Shown here in pieces: positions 8,696 through 17,390 of a stretch of 64,000 nt of DNA (position 1 is the stretch's first letter; each line of letters starts with the position of its first letter). The notes below the pieces were generated by a model. That model did not search any database. It was given only the letters and a program-made list of their open reading frames with translations, and had not been told where the DNA came from. A program made the translations under genes and the position numbers. The stretch comes from Bacillota bacterium (GTDB lineage: Bacteria > Bacillota > Clostridia > Christensenellales > SZUA-584), in the NCBI GenBank assembly GCA_023391105.1, contig JAEWBO010000013.1, positions 11,241 through 75,240 of the forward strand, given 5' to 3'.

Positions 8696-8874
8696 CAGCT
8701 TTTGGGATGATATTTTGAATATGATGATTGACAAAACAACGTTTATAACTTGAGATTACAAAACGGAAATAAAAGTTTTAAGATAATGCCTGTGAAATGG
8801 AACGTTCGTATTAGTGAAATCATTAAGCGAGATTTAATTTGCGACCTAAAAAAATTGCTCGCGGACTTATGGTC

Positions 8875-10095
8875 TCAGCCAACTTTCTGCGCAAGTCCGG
8901 CTTGTATTAGTGACTTACTGCCAAGAAGTATAGCGCTGACGGCCACCATCAATATTCCAGTTCCAACAAGCAGCCACTCAATGGCGACAGTATCAGACAG
9001 TGGCCCAAAGACGAGCATACCAAGCGGCATCACAGCGCTTGTAATCATGCCAAATAAACCGAATACCCGTCCAAGATACGATTCCTCGACCTTCTCCTGC
9101 AGCAGCACAGTCGCGGGTGTGTGAAACAATGGAATGACAACCCCAGTCACGCCCATCACGGCCAGATAAATCCAAAATATCGGTATGACACCCATGGCAA
9201 ACGTACAGATACCAAGTGCAAACCCTGAAAAAACCATTGTGTAGATTCTGTTCTTAAAGCCGCCCCATGCGGCCATCACCAAACCGCCCAGAACCATGCC
9301 TAAGGAAAAAGCAATCTCAATGGCGCTTAAGTGCCAGACTCCCCCGCTGAAGCTTCTTGTCACCTGCAATGGCGTTAAAAACGCGGCGGGGGCGGCAAGA
9401 AAAAAGAAAATCGCACTAAAGCTCAAGAATTTTATCACAAAACCATGTGATTTGATATAGGACAGGCCGCTGCGAAAATCGGAAAAATATCCTTCTTGTC
9501 TTTTTTGCGTCGCCTTTTCATGCGGCGGCACATGCAGAAAAAAGCTTAGTATACCAATCGCAATCGCGGCGGTTACAACATCGATGAAAAATATAATGTC
9601 AAGTGTAGCCACAGCCATAAGAGCTCCGCTCGCCATAGGCGACACAAGTGTGATCACGCTTTGAATGGTGCTGTTTATGGCGTTGACTCGTGTCAGCTTT
9701 TCTTCGGGAACAATTTGCGGAATAAACGCACCCACGGCCGGCTGCTGTATGCCCGTACCCAACGAGCGTACAGCCGATATCAGGAAAAGAAGCCAGAGCT
9801 CATCGTATCCAAGCATAAAGACAATGGCAAGCACAAGCGTGACAGTCGCAATGCCAGCATCCGAGAGAATAATGAGCGTTTTTCTATTGTAACGATCTGC
9901 CCAGACTCCTGCGAATGGTGACAGAAAAAAGTTCGGTAAAAAACCACAGACAATCGAAAGCGTCATCATCAGCCCCGATTGTGTGGATAGTGTAATGTGC
10001 CAGAGAATCGCATATTGCACAAGTGAGGAACCAAGCAGAGACACCGTCTGACTCGATATAAAAATGGCGGCTTTTTTCTTCCAATCCGAACTCAT
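8875..10095 (-). CDS. MFS transporter (MFS_3/EntS-MefA type exporter)
   Basis: The 406-residue integral membrane protein has about 12 hydrophobic helices. The loop between helices 2 and 3 reads SPFAGVWADRYNRKTLI, the classic GxxxDRxxRK motif A of the major facilitator superfamily. Similarity is to the drug/siderophore exporter branch, and the substrate cannot be told. AGGAAA precedes the ATG at 10095. It is followed closely upstream by the MmcQ-like gene on the same strand, with 54 bases between. No terminator was recognised after the stop. Confidence 0.9.
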   Translation of the reverse strand: MSSDWKKKAAIFISSQTVSLLGSSLVQYAILWHITLSTQSGLMMTLSIVCGFLPNFFLSPFAGVWADRYNRKTLIILSDAGIATVTLVLAIVFMLGYDELWLLFLISAVRSLGTGIQQPAVGAFIPQIVPEEKLTRVNAINSTIQSVITLVSPMASGALMAVATLDIIFFIDVVTAAIAIGILSFFLHVPPHEKATQKRQEGYFSDFRSGLSYIKSHGFVIKFLSFSAIFFFLAAPAAFLTPLQVTRSFSGGVWHLSAIEIAFSLGMVLGGLVMAAWGGFKNRIYTMVFSGFALGICTFAMGVIPIFWIYLAVMGVTGVVIPLFHTPATVLLQEKVEESYLGRVFGLFGMITSAVMPLGMLVFGPLSDTVAIEWLLVGTGILMVAVSAILLGSKSLIQAGLAQKVG

Positions 10096-10149
10096 ATGTT
10101 TCCTATCATCGGTAATATTCGCAGCTAGCTGTAAGACTGTAGCTTATCC

Positions 10150-10524
10150 TTAAACGCATGACGCTTTTAGATCGAATATCTCATTCTGCACCTTTTTGGT
10201 CAACGAGTGCAAAACAAGCTCATACGACTTATCAAGCATGTTTTTCATAACGTCATCAGGAACCGTGCCGCTTAAATCGACAGAGTTCCAATGCTGTTTG
10301 TTCATATAATAGCCAGGCCTTATATCCTCATACTGGCTGCGCAAAAACTCGCCGAAAGGAGGCTCAAGCTTTACTGTCATGATCGACCGGCCATCACTGT
10401 CCTGCCCCTGCATGACAAACATCTTGCCGCCAACCTTATACAACAGCGCACCCCATTCCGCCTTGTATTCCTTTTCTGCTCCTTTCTTTGCTAAGCAGTA
10501 ATCTTCTATCCAGGCATATTTCAT
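10150..10524 (-). CDS. MmcQ/YjbR family protein
   Basis: The 124-residue protein has the YjbR (CyaY-like) fold pattern: MKYAWIEDYCLAKKGAEKEY at the N terminus, a middle VKLEPPFGEFLRSQ, and GYYMNKQHWNSVDL, the highly conserved W-N-x-V/I segment. The family is often called DNA-binding, but its function is not settled. GGAGG lies upstream of ATG 10524. It is 15 bases downstream of the mscL stop, so co-transcription with mscL is likely. Confidence 0.88.
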   Translation of the reverse strand: MKYAWIEDYCLAKKGAEKEYKAEWGALLYKVGGKMFVMQGQDSDGRSIMTVKLEPPFGEFLRSQYEDIRPGYYMNKQHWNSVDLSGTVPDDVMKNMLDKSYELVLHSLTKKVQNEIFDLKASCV

Positions 10525-10539
10525 TCATTTTCCTCCTGC

Positions 10540-10923
10540 TTATTTATTTCTAAGCAGATCTCTGATCTCTGTCAGCAAAACCTCTTCTCCGGAAGGCTCG
10601 CGCGGAGCCAGTGGAGCGGCAGGCTTCTCTTCTTTTTTCTTCTTTAGCTTGTTAAAGATTTTAATAATGATAAAAATACTAACGGCAATAATGAAAAAAT
10701 CTATGATGCTCTGAATAAAGCTGCCATACGCGATCGTCGCATTCCCTACAGCATAGCTCATGTCCTTTAAATCAAGACCGCCGCTTATGATACCAATACA
10801 AGGCATAATCACATCGTTCACAAGCGACGAAACGATTTTACCGAAAGCGCCGCCGATAATCACACCAACAGCCAAGTCTAAGACATTACCCTTTGAAATA
10901 AACTCCTTGAATTCTTTAATCAT
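10540..10923 (-). CDS. mscL: Large-conductance mechanosensitive channel MscL
   Basis: This 127-residue protein forms a pentameric pressure-release channel. It begins MIKEFKEFISKGNVLDLAVGVIIGGAFGKIV, covering the amphipathic N-terminal helix and the pore-lining TM1 with its GxxxG pattern. The second helix is FFIIAVSIFIIIKIF, and the protein ends with a basic cluster plus a C-terminal bundle (EVLLTEIRDLLRNK). Length and order are standard for the family. The GGAGA ribosome site is near. It probably shares a transcript with the MmcQ-like gene. Confidence 0.97.
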   Translation of the reverse strand: MIKEFKEFISKGNVLDLAVGVIIGGAFGKIVSSLVNDVIMPCIGIISGGLDLKDMSYAVGNATIAYGSFIQSIIDFFIIAVSIFIIIKIFNKLKKKKEEKPAAPLAPREPSGEEVLLTEIRDLLRNK

Positions 10924-11029
10924 GTCGGCTCTCCTTTAATAAAATGCCACAATACAGACGGATGCATTGCGGCTGAAAATATTAAGTGCTAGTTATATTA
11001 TCAGATATTCAGATTGATTTCAATTGATT

Positions 11030-12283
11030 TCAGACTGCGATGCTGAAAAAATTCTCATATATGGCAGCTTCTTTTTGCTGGCTTTCATGACATAGCTCGA
11101 TAAACTCATCAAGCCTGCCAATCATCGTATCTACAACTTTTTGGCATATGGCTTTTTCGTCTGCCATGTTTTTCAGAACCCTCACAATCTGCATTTGAGA
11201 CATACCGCTGCGGTAAGGTCTGTCTTCGGTGATGGATGTGAAAATATCCGCAACAGCCATAATGCGTGAGCCAAGAGGGATGCTTTCTTCACTCAGCTGA
11301 AATGGATATCCTTTACCGTTAAGCTTTTCGTGGTGAAACGATGCCCACTTGTTGATCTCTTCAAAACCGCTAATTGTACTCAACAGCCGGTATGTATGGA
11401 ATGTATGACCTCGTATGATATTGAACTCCTGACGACTGAGTGCAGACGGTTTTTCAAGGACTGAATTCGGAACGGTCAGCTTTCCAAAGTCATGAAGATA
11501 TCCCGCTATGAGCAGCATTTTGCATTCGATTATAGAAAAGCCACTTAACTCGCCAAGCTTTTCGGCAACGGCGGCCACGCCTGCAGAATGTGTCGCTGTG
11601 AAATGGCTCCGAAAATCGATAATGAACGAAATCATCCGTGTCACATCGAGAAGCTCATCGATGTTAAGAGGCATCATCGCAAAAATACGCTGAGCCGGCA
11701 AATAGTCTAGCGGTGAGGATTCCAGCAAACTCAGCCATATATGGTCGGATTTTTTTAAGTTTTCGAGAGCCTTAACTGCCTCAGGCATAAATATGGTATC
11801 GGAATTCTGAGCGATGCTATTAATAACGACCGGTACCTGCTCAATAACGCTCTGCTTCGGGTTGAATTTTACACAGACACGGTCTGCAAGATGAAGGATA
11901 TGGCTGCTTATGGGGACTTCCTTTTGAAGAAAGTGTAAGCCTGATCCAAAAGCCCAAGAGACATGATGATGCCTGACAATGTCAGCAATAGTTGAAAAAG
12001 CAGCCGCCTCTTCCAAAAGTTTAGCACTTCGAAACGCATGGCTATTAACGGTGACAGATTCTTCTTCGATGAGCATCAATCTTTCATCGTTAGATAAAGC
12101 GCCGATATCATGAAGCATACCGGCCATCAGCAAATCACGGCAAGCGGCATCATCGAACCCCATTTGTTGACCAATATGGTATGATAAAAATGCAACCTGC
12201 TGATGATGGTTGGAGTATTCTGCCGAGATCAGGTCAACTGCATTGGATATACATAAAAGCATGTCGTATTGGTTAATTAACAA
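11030..12283 (-). CDS. HD-GYP domain protein with a second HD domain (putative c-di-GMP phosphodiesterase)
   Basis: The 417-residue protein has two HD modules. The first has AGMLHDIGA and VRHHHVSW (about 54-110). The second has GYLHDFGKLTVPNSVL and HHEKLNGKGYPFQL (about 262-330), close to the HD-GYP signature HHExxxGxGYP. The HD-GYP module hydrolyses cyclic di-GMP in characterised relatives. There is no receiver, PAS or membrane segment, so how it is controlled is unclear. The start is a TTG at 12283 with AGGAGGAG about 10 bases upstream; no ATG has a comparable site. It is monocistronic. Confidence 0.85.
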   Translation of the reverse strand: MLINQYDMLLCISNAVDLISAEYSNHHQQVAFLSYHIGQQMGFDDAACRDLLMAGMLHDIGALSNDERLMLIEEESVTVNSHAFRSAKLLEEAAAFSTIADIVRHHHVSWAFGSGLHFLQKEVPISSHILHLADRVCVKFNPKQSVIEQVPVVINSIAQNSDTIFMPEAVKALENLKKSDHIWLSLLESSPLDYLPAQRIFAMMPLNIDELLDVTRMISFIIDFRSHFTATHSAGVAAVAEKLGELSGFSIIECKMLLIAGYLHDFGKLTVPNSVLEKPSALSRQEFNIIRGHTFHTYRLLSTISGFEEINKWASFHHEKLNGKGYPFQLSEESIPLGSRIMAVADIFTSITEDRPYRSGMSQMQIVRVLKNMADEKAICQKVVDTMIGRLDEFIELCHESQQKEAAIYENFFSIAV

Positions 12284-12374
12284 ATCTGTTTTCTCCTCCT
12301 AGAAGCAATTCAAACCCTTTTTTATTTACCACGATATCATGAGTTTAATCAGAATATATGATAAATGAGCAAAA

Positions 12375-12416
12375 TAAAAAAAGGCTCCCTGTCAATATCA
12401 AAAGACAAAGAGCCTT
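12375..12416 (-). terminator. Terminator after the Rex / small regulator pair
   Basis: A 13-bp stem on the minus strand (AAGGCTCTTTGTC with GACAGGGAGCCTT, with G-U pairs) runs into seven T residues. It lies just after the 12426 stop. Confidence 0.88.
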
Positions 12417-12425
12417 AAAATAGTA

Positions 12426-12674
12426 TCAGTCCAAAATCACCATTTGGGCTTTTACACTTGGCAATTCATTCAGCGCTTTTTCAAGCCCCAGCATGTCATC
12501 CTTTTCACCTGTCAGTTGTAAAATGAGAATGCCTTCCTCGGAACAAACGTTATCTGTTTCATGCAGCCCAAGCCGAACCTTAATGGAACAGCCAAAATCC
12601 GACAGCACCTCCTGAACCTTTGGCGAGTGCTCTCTGCGCCCACCAATCTTAACGACCATAATATGACATGTCAT
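12426..12674 (-). CDS. Small ACT-like protein, putative iron-only hydrogenase system regulator (TM1266 type)
   Basis: The 82-residue protein has a beta-alpha-beta-beta-alpha-beta (ferredoxin-like/ACT) pattern: IMVVKIGGRREHSPKVQEVL, IKVRLGLHE, GILILQLTGE, and the ending AQMVILD. It resembles the small TM1266-family proteins commonly found with [FeFe] hydrogenase maturation or regulation genes; that match is from memory and moderate. It lies after rex on the same strand, 72 bases away, and ends at a strong terminator. The hydrogenase operon is about 18 kb away in this window. AAGGAG precedes the ATG. Confidence 0.65.
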   Translation of the reverse strand: MTCHIMVVKIGGRREHSPKVQEVLSDFGCSIKVRLGLHETDNVCSEEGILILQLTGEKDDMLGLEKALNELPSVKAQMVILD

Positions 12675-12746
12675 AGCTTCTTACTCCTTTCTGTACATAG
12701 CTTATTAATACCATGTTTCGTATTATATAATCAAAAAATAATATGC

Positions 12747-13403
12747 TCACGGCTTTTTTTCCAGGGATCTTTTCAAATGTTTAGACAACAGAGACAAAGA
12801 TACTGCCATGTTTTCATTTTGGACAAGTATGTGTTCTGGCACCTTAAGATGAACGGGTGCAAAGTTCCAGATCGCTAAGATTTCGCTATTAACAAGCCTA
12901 TCGCATACCTCCTGCGCTGCTGAGTCCGGCACAGTGATAATGCCGATATGGATATGCATACGGTTGCAGAGGTCTTCAAGCTTGTCCATTGTTAAGACAG
13001 GTACTGAACCGATGGTTGAGGAAACAGGCAGTTTGTCAAACGCTGCCACGATTTTTATACCGTAGTCTTCAAACCCTTTGTATGATAACAGCGCTCTGCC
13101 AAGCTGCCCTGTGCCAACGAGCACAGCTTCTTTTGTGTTGTCGTAGCCGAGAAAAGACGAGATGCTTTTGATGAGCTCATTAATGAGAAAACCCTTCTTT
13201 GGCTTTCCCCCGTTGGTGCTGACAGCCGCAAGGTCTTTGCGCACCTGTACTTCATTTAGCCGCATGGCTTTTGCAATAGTCGGCGACGAAATATAGATCA
13301 TGTCGTCTTCCTGAAGTGTTTTTAGAAAGTTCAAATAATCAGGAAGTCTCTTAAGCGTCTGTTTTGAAATAACGGAGATTTGACTGGCTGAACCGGCCAT
13401 CAT
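12747..13403 (-). CDS. rex: Redox-sensing transcriptional repressor Rex
   Basis: The protein senses the NADH/NAD ratio and represses fermentative and hydrogen genes when NADH is low. An N-terminal winged helix covers about residues 12-80, with SKQTLKRLPDYLNFL and SSPTIAKAMRLNEVQVRKDL. The Rossmann domain follows with VLVGTGQLGRALLSY (GxGxxG) and a C-terminal swapped helix. Length 218 is usual. GGAGG is 4 bases before the first of two adjacent ATG codons. A strong promoter lies 35 bases upstream. Likely targets in this window are the hydrogenase genes at 30-36 kb. Confidence 0.95.
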   Translation of the reverse strand: MMAGSASQISVISKQTLKRLPDYLNFLKTLQEDDMIYISSPTIAKAMRLNEVQVRKDLAAVSTNGGKPKKGFLINELIKSISSFLGYDNTKEAVLVGTGQLGRALLSYKGFEDYGIKIVAAFDKLPVSSTIGSVPVLTMDKLEDLCNRMHIHIGIITVPDSAAQEVCDRLVNSEILAIWNFAPVHLKVPEHILVQNENMAVSLSLLSKHLKRSLEKKP

Positions 13404-13435
13404 TGCACCTCCACTTCGGTATGCTGATACCGATA

Positions 13436-13464
13436 ATTCTATATTGATATCTAAGAAGTGTCAA
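13436..13464 (-). promoter_or_regulatory. Sigma-A promoter of rex
   Basis: The minus strand reads TTGACA (13459-13464), a 17-base spacer, then TAGAAT (13436-13441). The ATG of rex lies 33 bases downstream of the -10 box. I did not find a full Rex operator here. Confidence 0.8.
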
Positions 13465-13467
13465 GTT

Positions 13468-13509
13468 AAAGAAAAACACAGCAGCCCATAAAAAACAGCT
13501 GCTGTGTTT
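13468..13509 (-). terminator. Terminator of the chemoreceptor gene
   Basis: A perfect 12-bp stem (AAACACAGCAGC with GCTGCTGTGTTT) on the minus strand is followed by TTCTTT. It lies 28 bases past the chemoreceptor stop and just upstream of the rex promoter. Confidence 0.85.
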
Positions 13510-13536
13510 AAAAAATCAGTTTTCGTCCAGCTACGG

Positions 13537-15885
13537 TCAATCGAGATCATCGTGCTTCTGCACATCTGGCAGAGCAAGGATCTCATATCCGCAGGTAAGA
13601 CCAGGCACAAGGTCATCACCATTGTTATCTGTTTTCAGTTTAAACTGATTCACTAAGTCTTTGAGTGTTTCTGCTTGGCTGTAAAGCTGTTCGGCTGCCG
13701 CCGCACTTTGTTGAGATGCAGCGGAATTGGTCTGGACAACACCAGACATCTTCTCAACGCCCTGATTAATCTGAGAAATGCCTGTGGCCTGTTCGATGGA
13801 TGAAACGGCGATTTCCCCCACCAATGCCGCAGCCTTTTCAACACCTGCAACAATATCCGAAAGCGATGATGCTGTTTCCTCGGCAATTTTTGTTCCGGCG
13901 GCTGTCTCTCTGATTGAACCTTCGATGAGAACCGCGGTTTCCTTTGCCGCCTGCGCGCTTCTGGCGGCAAGATTTCTTACTTCCTCTGCAACCACAGCAA
14001 AGCCTTTGCCATTTACACCTGCACGTGCAGCTTCCACAGCTGCGTTTAAAGCGAGTATATTGGTTTGAAACGCAATATCGTCAATCACCTTGATAATCTT
14101 AGATATATTTGAAGCTGTATTGTTGATTTCCTGCATGGCCTTTCGCATATTGTGCATTTGTCCATCGCCGTTTGCTGCACTCCGTTTCGCTTCCATGACG
14201 AGCTCATTGGCTTTGTCGGCATTCTGAGCGTTCTGCTTTGCGGCTTCCGCGATCTGCAAAATCGAGGCTGTCAATTCCTGAATGGATGCGGCCTGCTCTG
14301 CAGCGCCCTGAGATATATTCTGGCTGCCATCTGAAACCTGCCGAGTACCCGAGGCCACCTGTTCCGCGGCGATATTGATTTCAGACAGCACATCGCTTAA
14401 AGAAAAGGTGATATTATTAATGGAATCCTTAAGCGTTACGAAATTGCCCTTGTAATCCGTAGAGATACCGACATTCAGATTACCTTGCGCAACACATTGA
14501 AGAAGCTCTGAGATTTCATCGATGTAACTTCTGATAGCGCTGATTGTTTGATTGAGCGCGTTCTTTATAATAGCATGGTCACCCTTATAATCGTTGATAA
14601 GCGTGACGTCAAGGTTGCCCTTTGCCATCTCTTTAAGCACTCCCGCTGCATCGCCAATGGGTATAGTCACCGCGTCGAGTGTATTGTTTATGCCGTCAAT
14701 GATCTTTCTGAAGCCGCCCTGATGACGATATGCATCTGCTCTGGCGGACAGGTTTCCATTTAAGGCGGCTTGTGTGAGCATACCGGTATCTTCGGAAAGG
14801 GATTTGATTGATTGCATCATGCTGTCGAAAGATGTTGCCAAAACGCCAATCTCATCTTTTCGCCGATAATTGAAAGTGATATCCGTTTCGCCGGCAGCTA
14901 TCTTTGTGGCTTTATCCGCGATAGTCAGCAACGGCTTTCTGATGTTTCGTCTGACAAAGAGAAAAATGGATAATACAGAAATCAGCACAATGGCGGCAGA
15001 AATAGAGACAGTCATGGTCAATGTCTGATAGCGGCTGCTTTCTATATTGGTAAGCGGCATTGCAGCTGCCAGAACTCCGATTGTATTGCCATCGTTGTCA
15101 TTAAGCGAGGCGTATTTAGATAGGTGTGGTATGTTAAATATACTGGTCGTATTCGAGAATTCCTGACCATTGTTGAGAACAACTTCTGCAATGTCGGTAT
15201 CTAGTTTTGTACCGATTGCACGCTGTCCATCTTTTTCAATCGTTGTGACATAACGCGAATCGCCCTGATACAGCGTAAATTCAAGGCCGTGATTGCTCTT
15301 GAGTTCATCGAGCAGGTTTGTTTTATTGAGTTGAGTGATCGTTACAACGCCGCCTACGATTTCATCGTCTACATTATATGCGGGTACGGCTGAAGTGCAA
15401 TATATGCCTAGATTTTCGTCTTGATAAATACCTGATGTTTGTGTCCCCTCCAACGCTTTTTGCAGCGCATTCATTGAATTATAGATGTTTGAGCCGAGAG
15501 CAATTTCTTCGGCGGATGAATAGATGACACTGCCTTTTATGTTGGTTATCACGATAGAATCAAATCCGGTATCCCGATAATCGCCAATAATTTCTGACAC
15601 GACCGCAAAACTGCTTAGTTCAATCGCCTTGATTAAATCATAGTTGTCAGAATAAAAATCTGCGCCTTTTTCACAGCTTTGCGTGATACTGTCAAGATAA
15701 GAGCTCAAATTCAAAAAAGCTCTGTCTACTTGATCAGACAGCAAATCATCGGAAAACGCGCTGTTTTGGTACTGTGTGACAAAGACGCAAATCGCTACAA
15801 CCAAAACAAACATTGAGATTACGACAACGAGTATTTTGGCAGAAAGGCTTTTCAGTCCCCCAGCCTTCTTATCTTCTCTTTTCAT
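13537..15885 (-). CDS. Methyl-accepting chemotaxis protein with extracellular Cache-type sensor
   Basis: The 782-residue transmembrane chemoreceptor has TM1 at about 18-40, an external Cache-like sensing domain at about 45-285 and TM2 at about 288-308. A HAMP domain follows, then two more HAMP-like repeats (GDAAGVLKEMAKGNLDVTL, ISELLQCVAQGNLNVGI) at about 375-510. The cytoplasmic signalling hairpin contains the receptor tip IDDIAFQTNILALNAAVEAA and GKGFAVVAEEVRNLA. It would pass ligand occupancy to CheA/CheW. No other chemotaxis genes are in the window. AAGGGG is 7 bases before the ATG. Confidence 0.93.
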   Translation of the reverse strand: MKREDKKAGGLKSLSAKILVVVISMFVLVVAICVFVTQYQNSAFSDDLLSDQVDRAFLNLSSYLDSITQSCEKGADFYSDNYDLIKAIELSSFAVVSEIIGDYRDTGFDSIVITNIKGSVIYSSAEEIALGSNIYNSMNALQKALEGTQTSGIYQDENLGIYCTSAVPAYNVDDEIVGGVVTITQLNKTNLLDELKSNHGLEFTLYQGDSRYVTTIEKDGQRAIGTKLDTDIAEVVLNNGQEFSNTTSIFNIPHLSKYASLNDNDGNTIGVLAAAMPLTNIESSRYQTLTMTVSISAAIVLISVLSIFLFVRRNIRKPLLTIADKATKIAAGETDITFNYRRKDEIGVLATSFDSMMQSIKSLSEDTGMLTQAALNGNLSARADAYRHQGGFRKIIDGINNTLDAVTIPIGDAAGVLKEMAKGNLDVTLINDYKGDHAIIKNALNQTISAIRSYIDEISELLQCVAQGNLNVGISTDYKGNFVTLKDSINNITFSLSDVLSEINIAAEQVASGTRQVSDGSQNISQGAAEQAASIQELTASILQIAEAAKQNAQNADKANELVMEAKRSAANGDGQMHNMRKAMQEINNTASNISKIIKVIDDIAFQTNILALNAAVEAARAGVNGKGFAVVAEEVRNLAARSAQAAKETAVLIEGSIRETAAGTKIAEETASSLSDIVAGVEKAAALVGEIAVSSIEQATGISQINQGVEKMSGVVQTNSAASQQSAAAAEQLYSQAETLKDLVNQFKLKTDNNGDDLVPGLTCGYEILALPDVQKHDDLD

Positions 15886-16233
15886 ATTGACACCCCTTCT
15901 TTTTTATAAAAAATCAAGAATGAAAAAAGGTAATAAATAATCTGCGATCTATTCAAAAAAGTTTTAACAAATTAATCTCCGTACGACTCTTTATACATAA
16001 AGAGTGATTGTGCCGCTGTATAAAGTCTCTATATCATCTGTTGTGGTTCTGCGAATTATCATTAAATCTGTTCCTCTATCTTTGTTTAGAAAAGAAACAA
16101 TAGCTGAGTATACTGTAGGTGTTAAATTGCCTAATTGAACATTAAATGGCTTTTGTCATAATGACAGTCTAGTTAAGTTGCTCTCTTTAGATTGCTTTTA
16201 GTGCTCGCGTATGATGACGTCTTATTTCATGTC
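15886..16233. other. Intergenic region with a 20-bp perfect palindrome
   Basis: No gene is seen in this 348-bp AT-rich leader of the chemoreceptor gene. At 15986-16005 there is a perfect inverted repeat, ACTCTTTAT-AC-ATAAAGAGT, which could be an operator or an mRNA hairpin. I looked for a cyclic di-GMP riboswitch core and did not find one. Confidence 0.5.
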
Positions 16234-17148
16234 TTAAATCGTCCCATTCAATTTGGAAAACACATACCGACCGCTTTTAGAAAGCTGCTCCTGCGTCCAG
16301 TTTCCAAGCGGCGCTCCCGGAGACAGCGCCGCGCTTGTTTCATCCCGGTCGCCAAGGTTCCAGTTGCACCAGCTGATATCATACTGCGCGAGAAACCGAA
16401 GCCAAACATCGCTTTCGTTTAAGAACACCCCGCCGTTTCCATCGGCAGCGCTGGTGCCCCATTCACTTACAAAGATAGGCGCTCCCATCTCGAGTGCCTT
16501 TAGGCATTTGTTGCGGAGTTCAGCACCATGTGTCCCCGCATAAAAGTGCAGCGTATACATAATATTATCAAATTCAAGCGGGTCGGCCGCGCATATATCT
16601 ACGTCCTGACTCCATGTGGGGCATCCTGCGAGAATAACAGAATTTGGTGCATTTTTGCGAATGACTGGTATAACTTTTTGTGCGTAGGGTTTAACATTTT
16701 TTGCCCAAGTGACTTCGGCACCGTTGGGCTCGTTACAAATTTCGTAAAGGACGCCGGGTGCATCTTTGTAATATCTGCTTATGTAATCAAAGAAAGACTG
16801 CGCTTCTTCCACATGAACAAGCGGATCATTATCAAACATAATGTGCCAGTCAATAATAGCATACATGTCCAGCGCCAGCGTATCATCCACTGCACGGATG
16901 ACATCCTTAGCAACGGCTCGGTTTGTCAAATATCCGCCTTCATCCGTATACATCGCAACGCGAAAAACATTGGCCCCCGCTTGCTTTGTGGTACGGATGG
17001 ATTCGGTGCGAGCAAACTGTGGATACCACTGCATACCGTGGCTGCTCATGCCGCGGAGCACGACTTTGCGTCCACCCCTGTCTAAAAGGTTAATGCCGGA
17101 AACATTGAGCTTTCCATGATAAGACACACCATGCCATTCAACACTCAT
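16234..17148 (-). CDS. Glycoside hydrolase family 5 enzyme (endoglucanase-like), no signal peptide
   Basis: The 304-residue (beta/alpha)8 enzyme begins with the HGKLNVSGINLLDRGG lead-in typical of GH5. It carries LRGMSSHGMQW, YAIIDWH, the acid/base Glu in YEICNEPNG (about residue 146) and the nucleophile Glu in FVSEWGTS (about 233). GH5 enzymes hydrolyse beta-1,4-glucans or mannans. The frame can extend to 17217, but GGCGGTG before the ATG at 17148 is the best site. Neither N terminus is a signal peptide, which is odd for a polysaccharidase and suggests action on imported oligosaccharides or secretion by another route. It is monocistronic. Confidence 0.9.
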   Translation of the reverse strand: MSVEWHGVSYHGKLNVSGINLLDRGGRKVVLRGMSSHGMQWYPQFARTESIRTTKQAGANVFRVAMYTDEGGYLTNRAVAKDVIRAVDDTLALDMYAIIDWHIMFDNDPLVHVEEAQSFFDYISRYYKDAPGVLYEICNEPNGAEVTWAKNVKPYAQKVIPVIRKNAPNSVILAGCPTWSQDVDICAADPLEFDNIMYTLHFYAGTHGAELRNKCLKALEMGAPIFVSEWGTSAADGNGGVFLNESDVWLRFLAQYDISWCNWNLGDRDETSAALSPGAPLGNWTQEQLSKSGRYVFSKLNGTI

Positions 17149-17344
17149 AGCAACACCGCCACTTAATCGTTTTCGTAATATATCTATATTACCCCATATT
17201 GTTGTATAATGCAACAATTTATCATTTATTTATATAATAAATCAATACTATGCGTATATAAACTTACAACTTTTTGGCATATTGAATAATCCAGCATATT
17301 TTTTGCTAAAACGATTTCGCTTTCATTTTCATATATTTTCTCAC

Positions 17345-17369
17345 AAAAAAAGCAGCCTTCATGGCCGCT
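17345..17369 (-). terminator. Terminator of the GtrA gene
   Basis: The minus strand has a 7-bp stem AGCGGCC/GGCTGCT (one G-U) and a 5-base loop, followed by seven T residues. It lies 22 bases after the GtrA stop. Confidence 0.78.
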
Positions 17370-17390
17370 TATGGAATTATTCATACGTTA

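Noticed and set aside
15886..16233. Cyclic di-GMP riboswitch before the chemoreceptor gene
   Set aside because: Expected because such leaders often precede chemoreceptors, but no GNRA/tetraloop-receptor core was seen.
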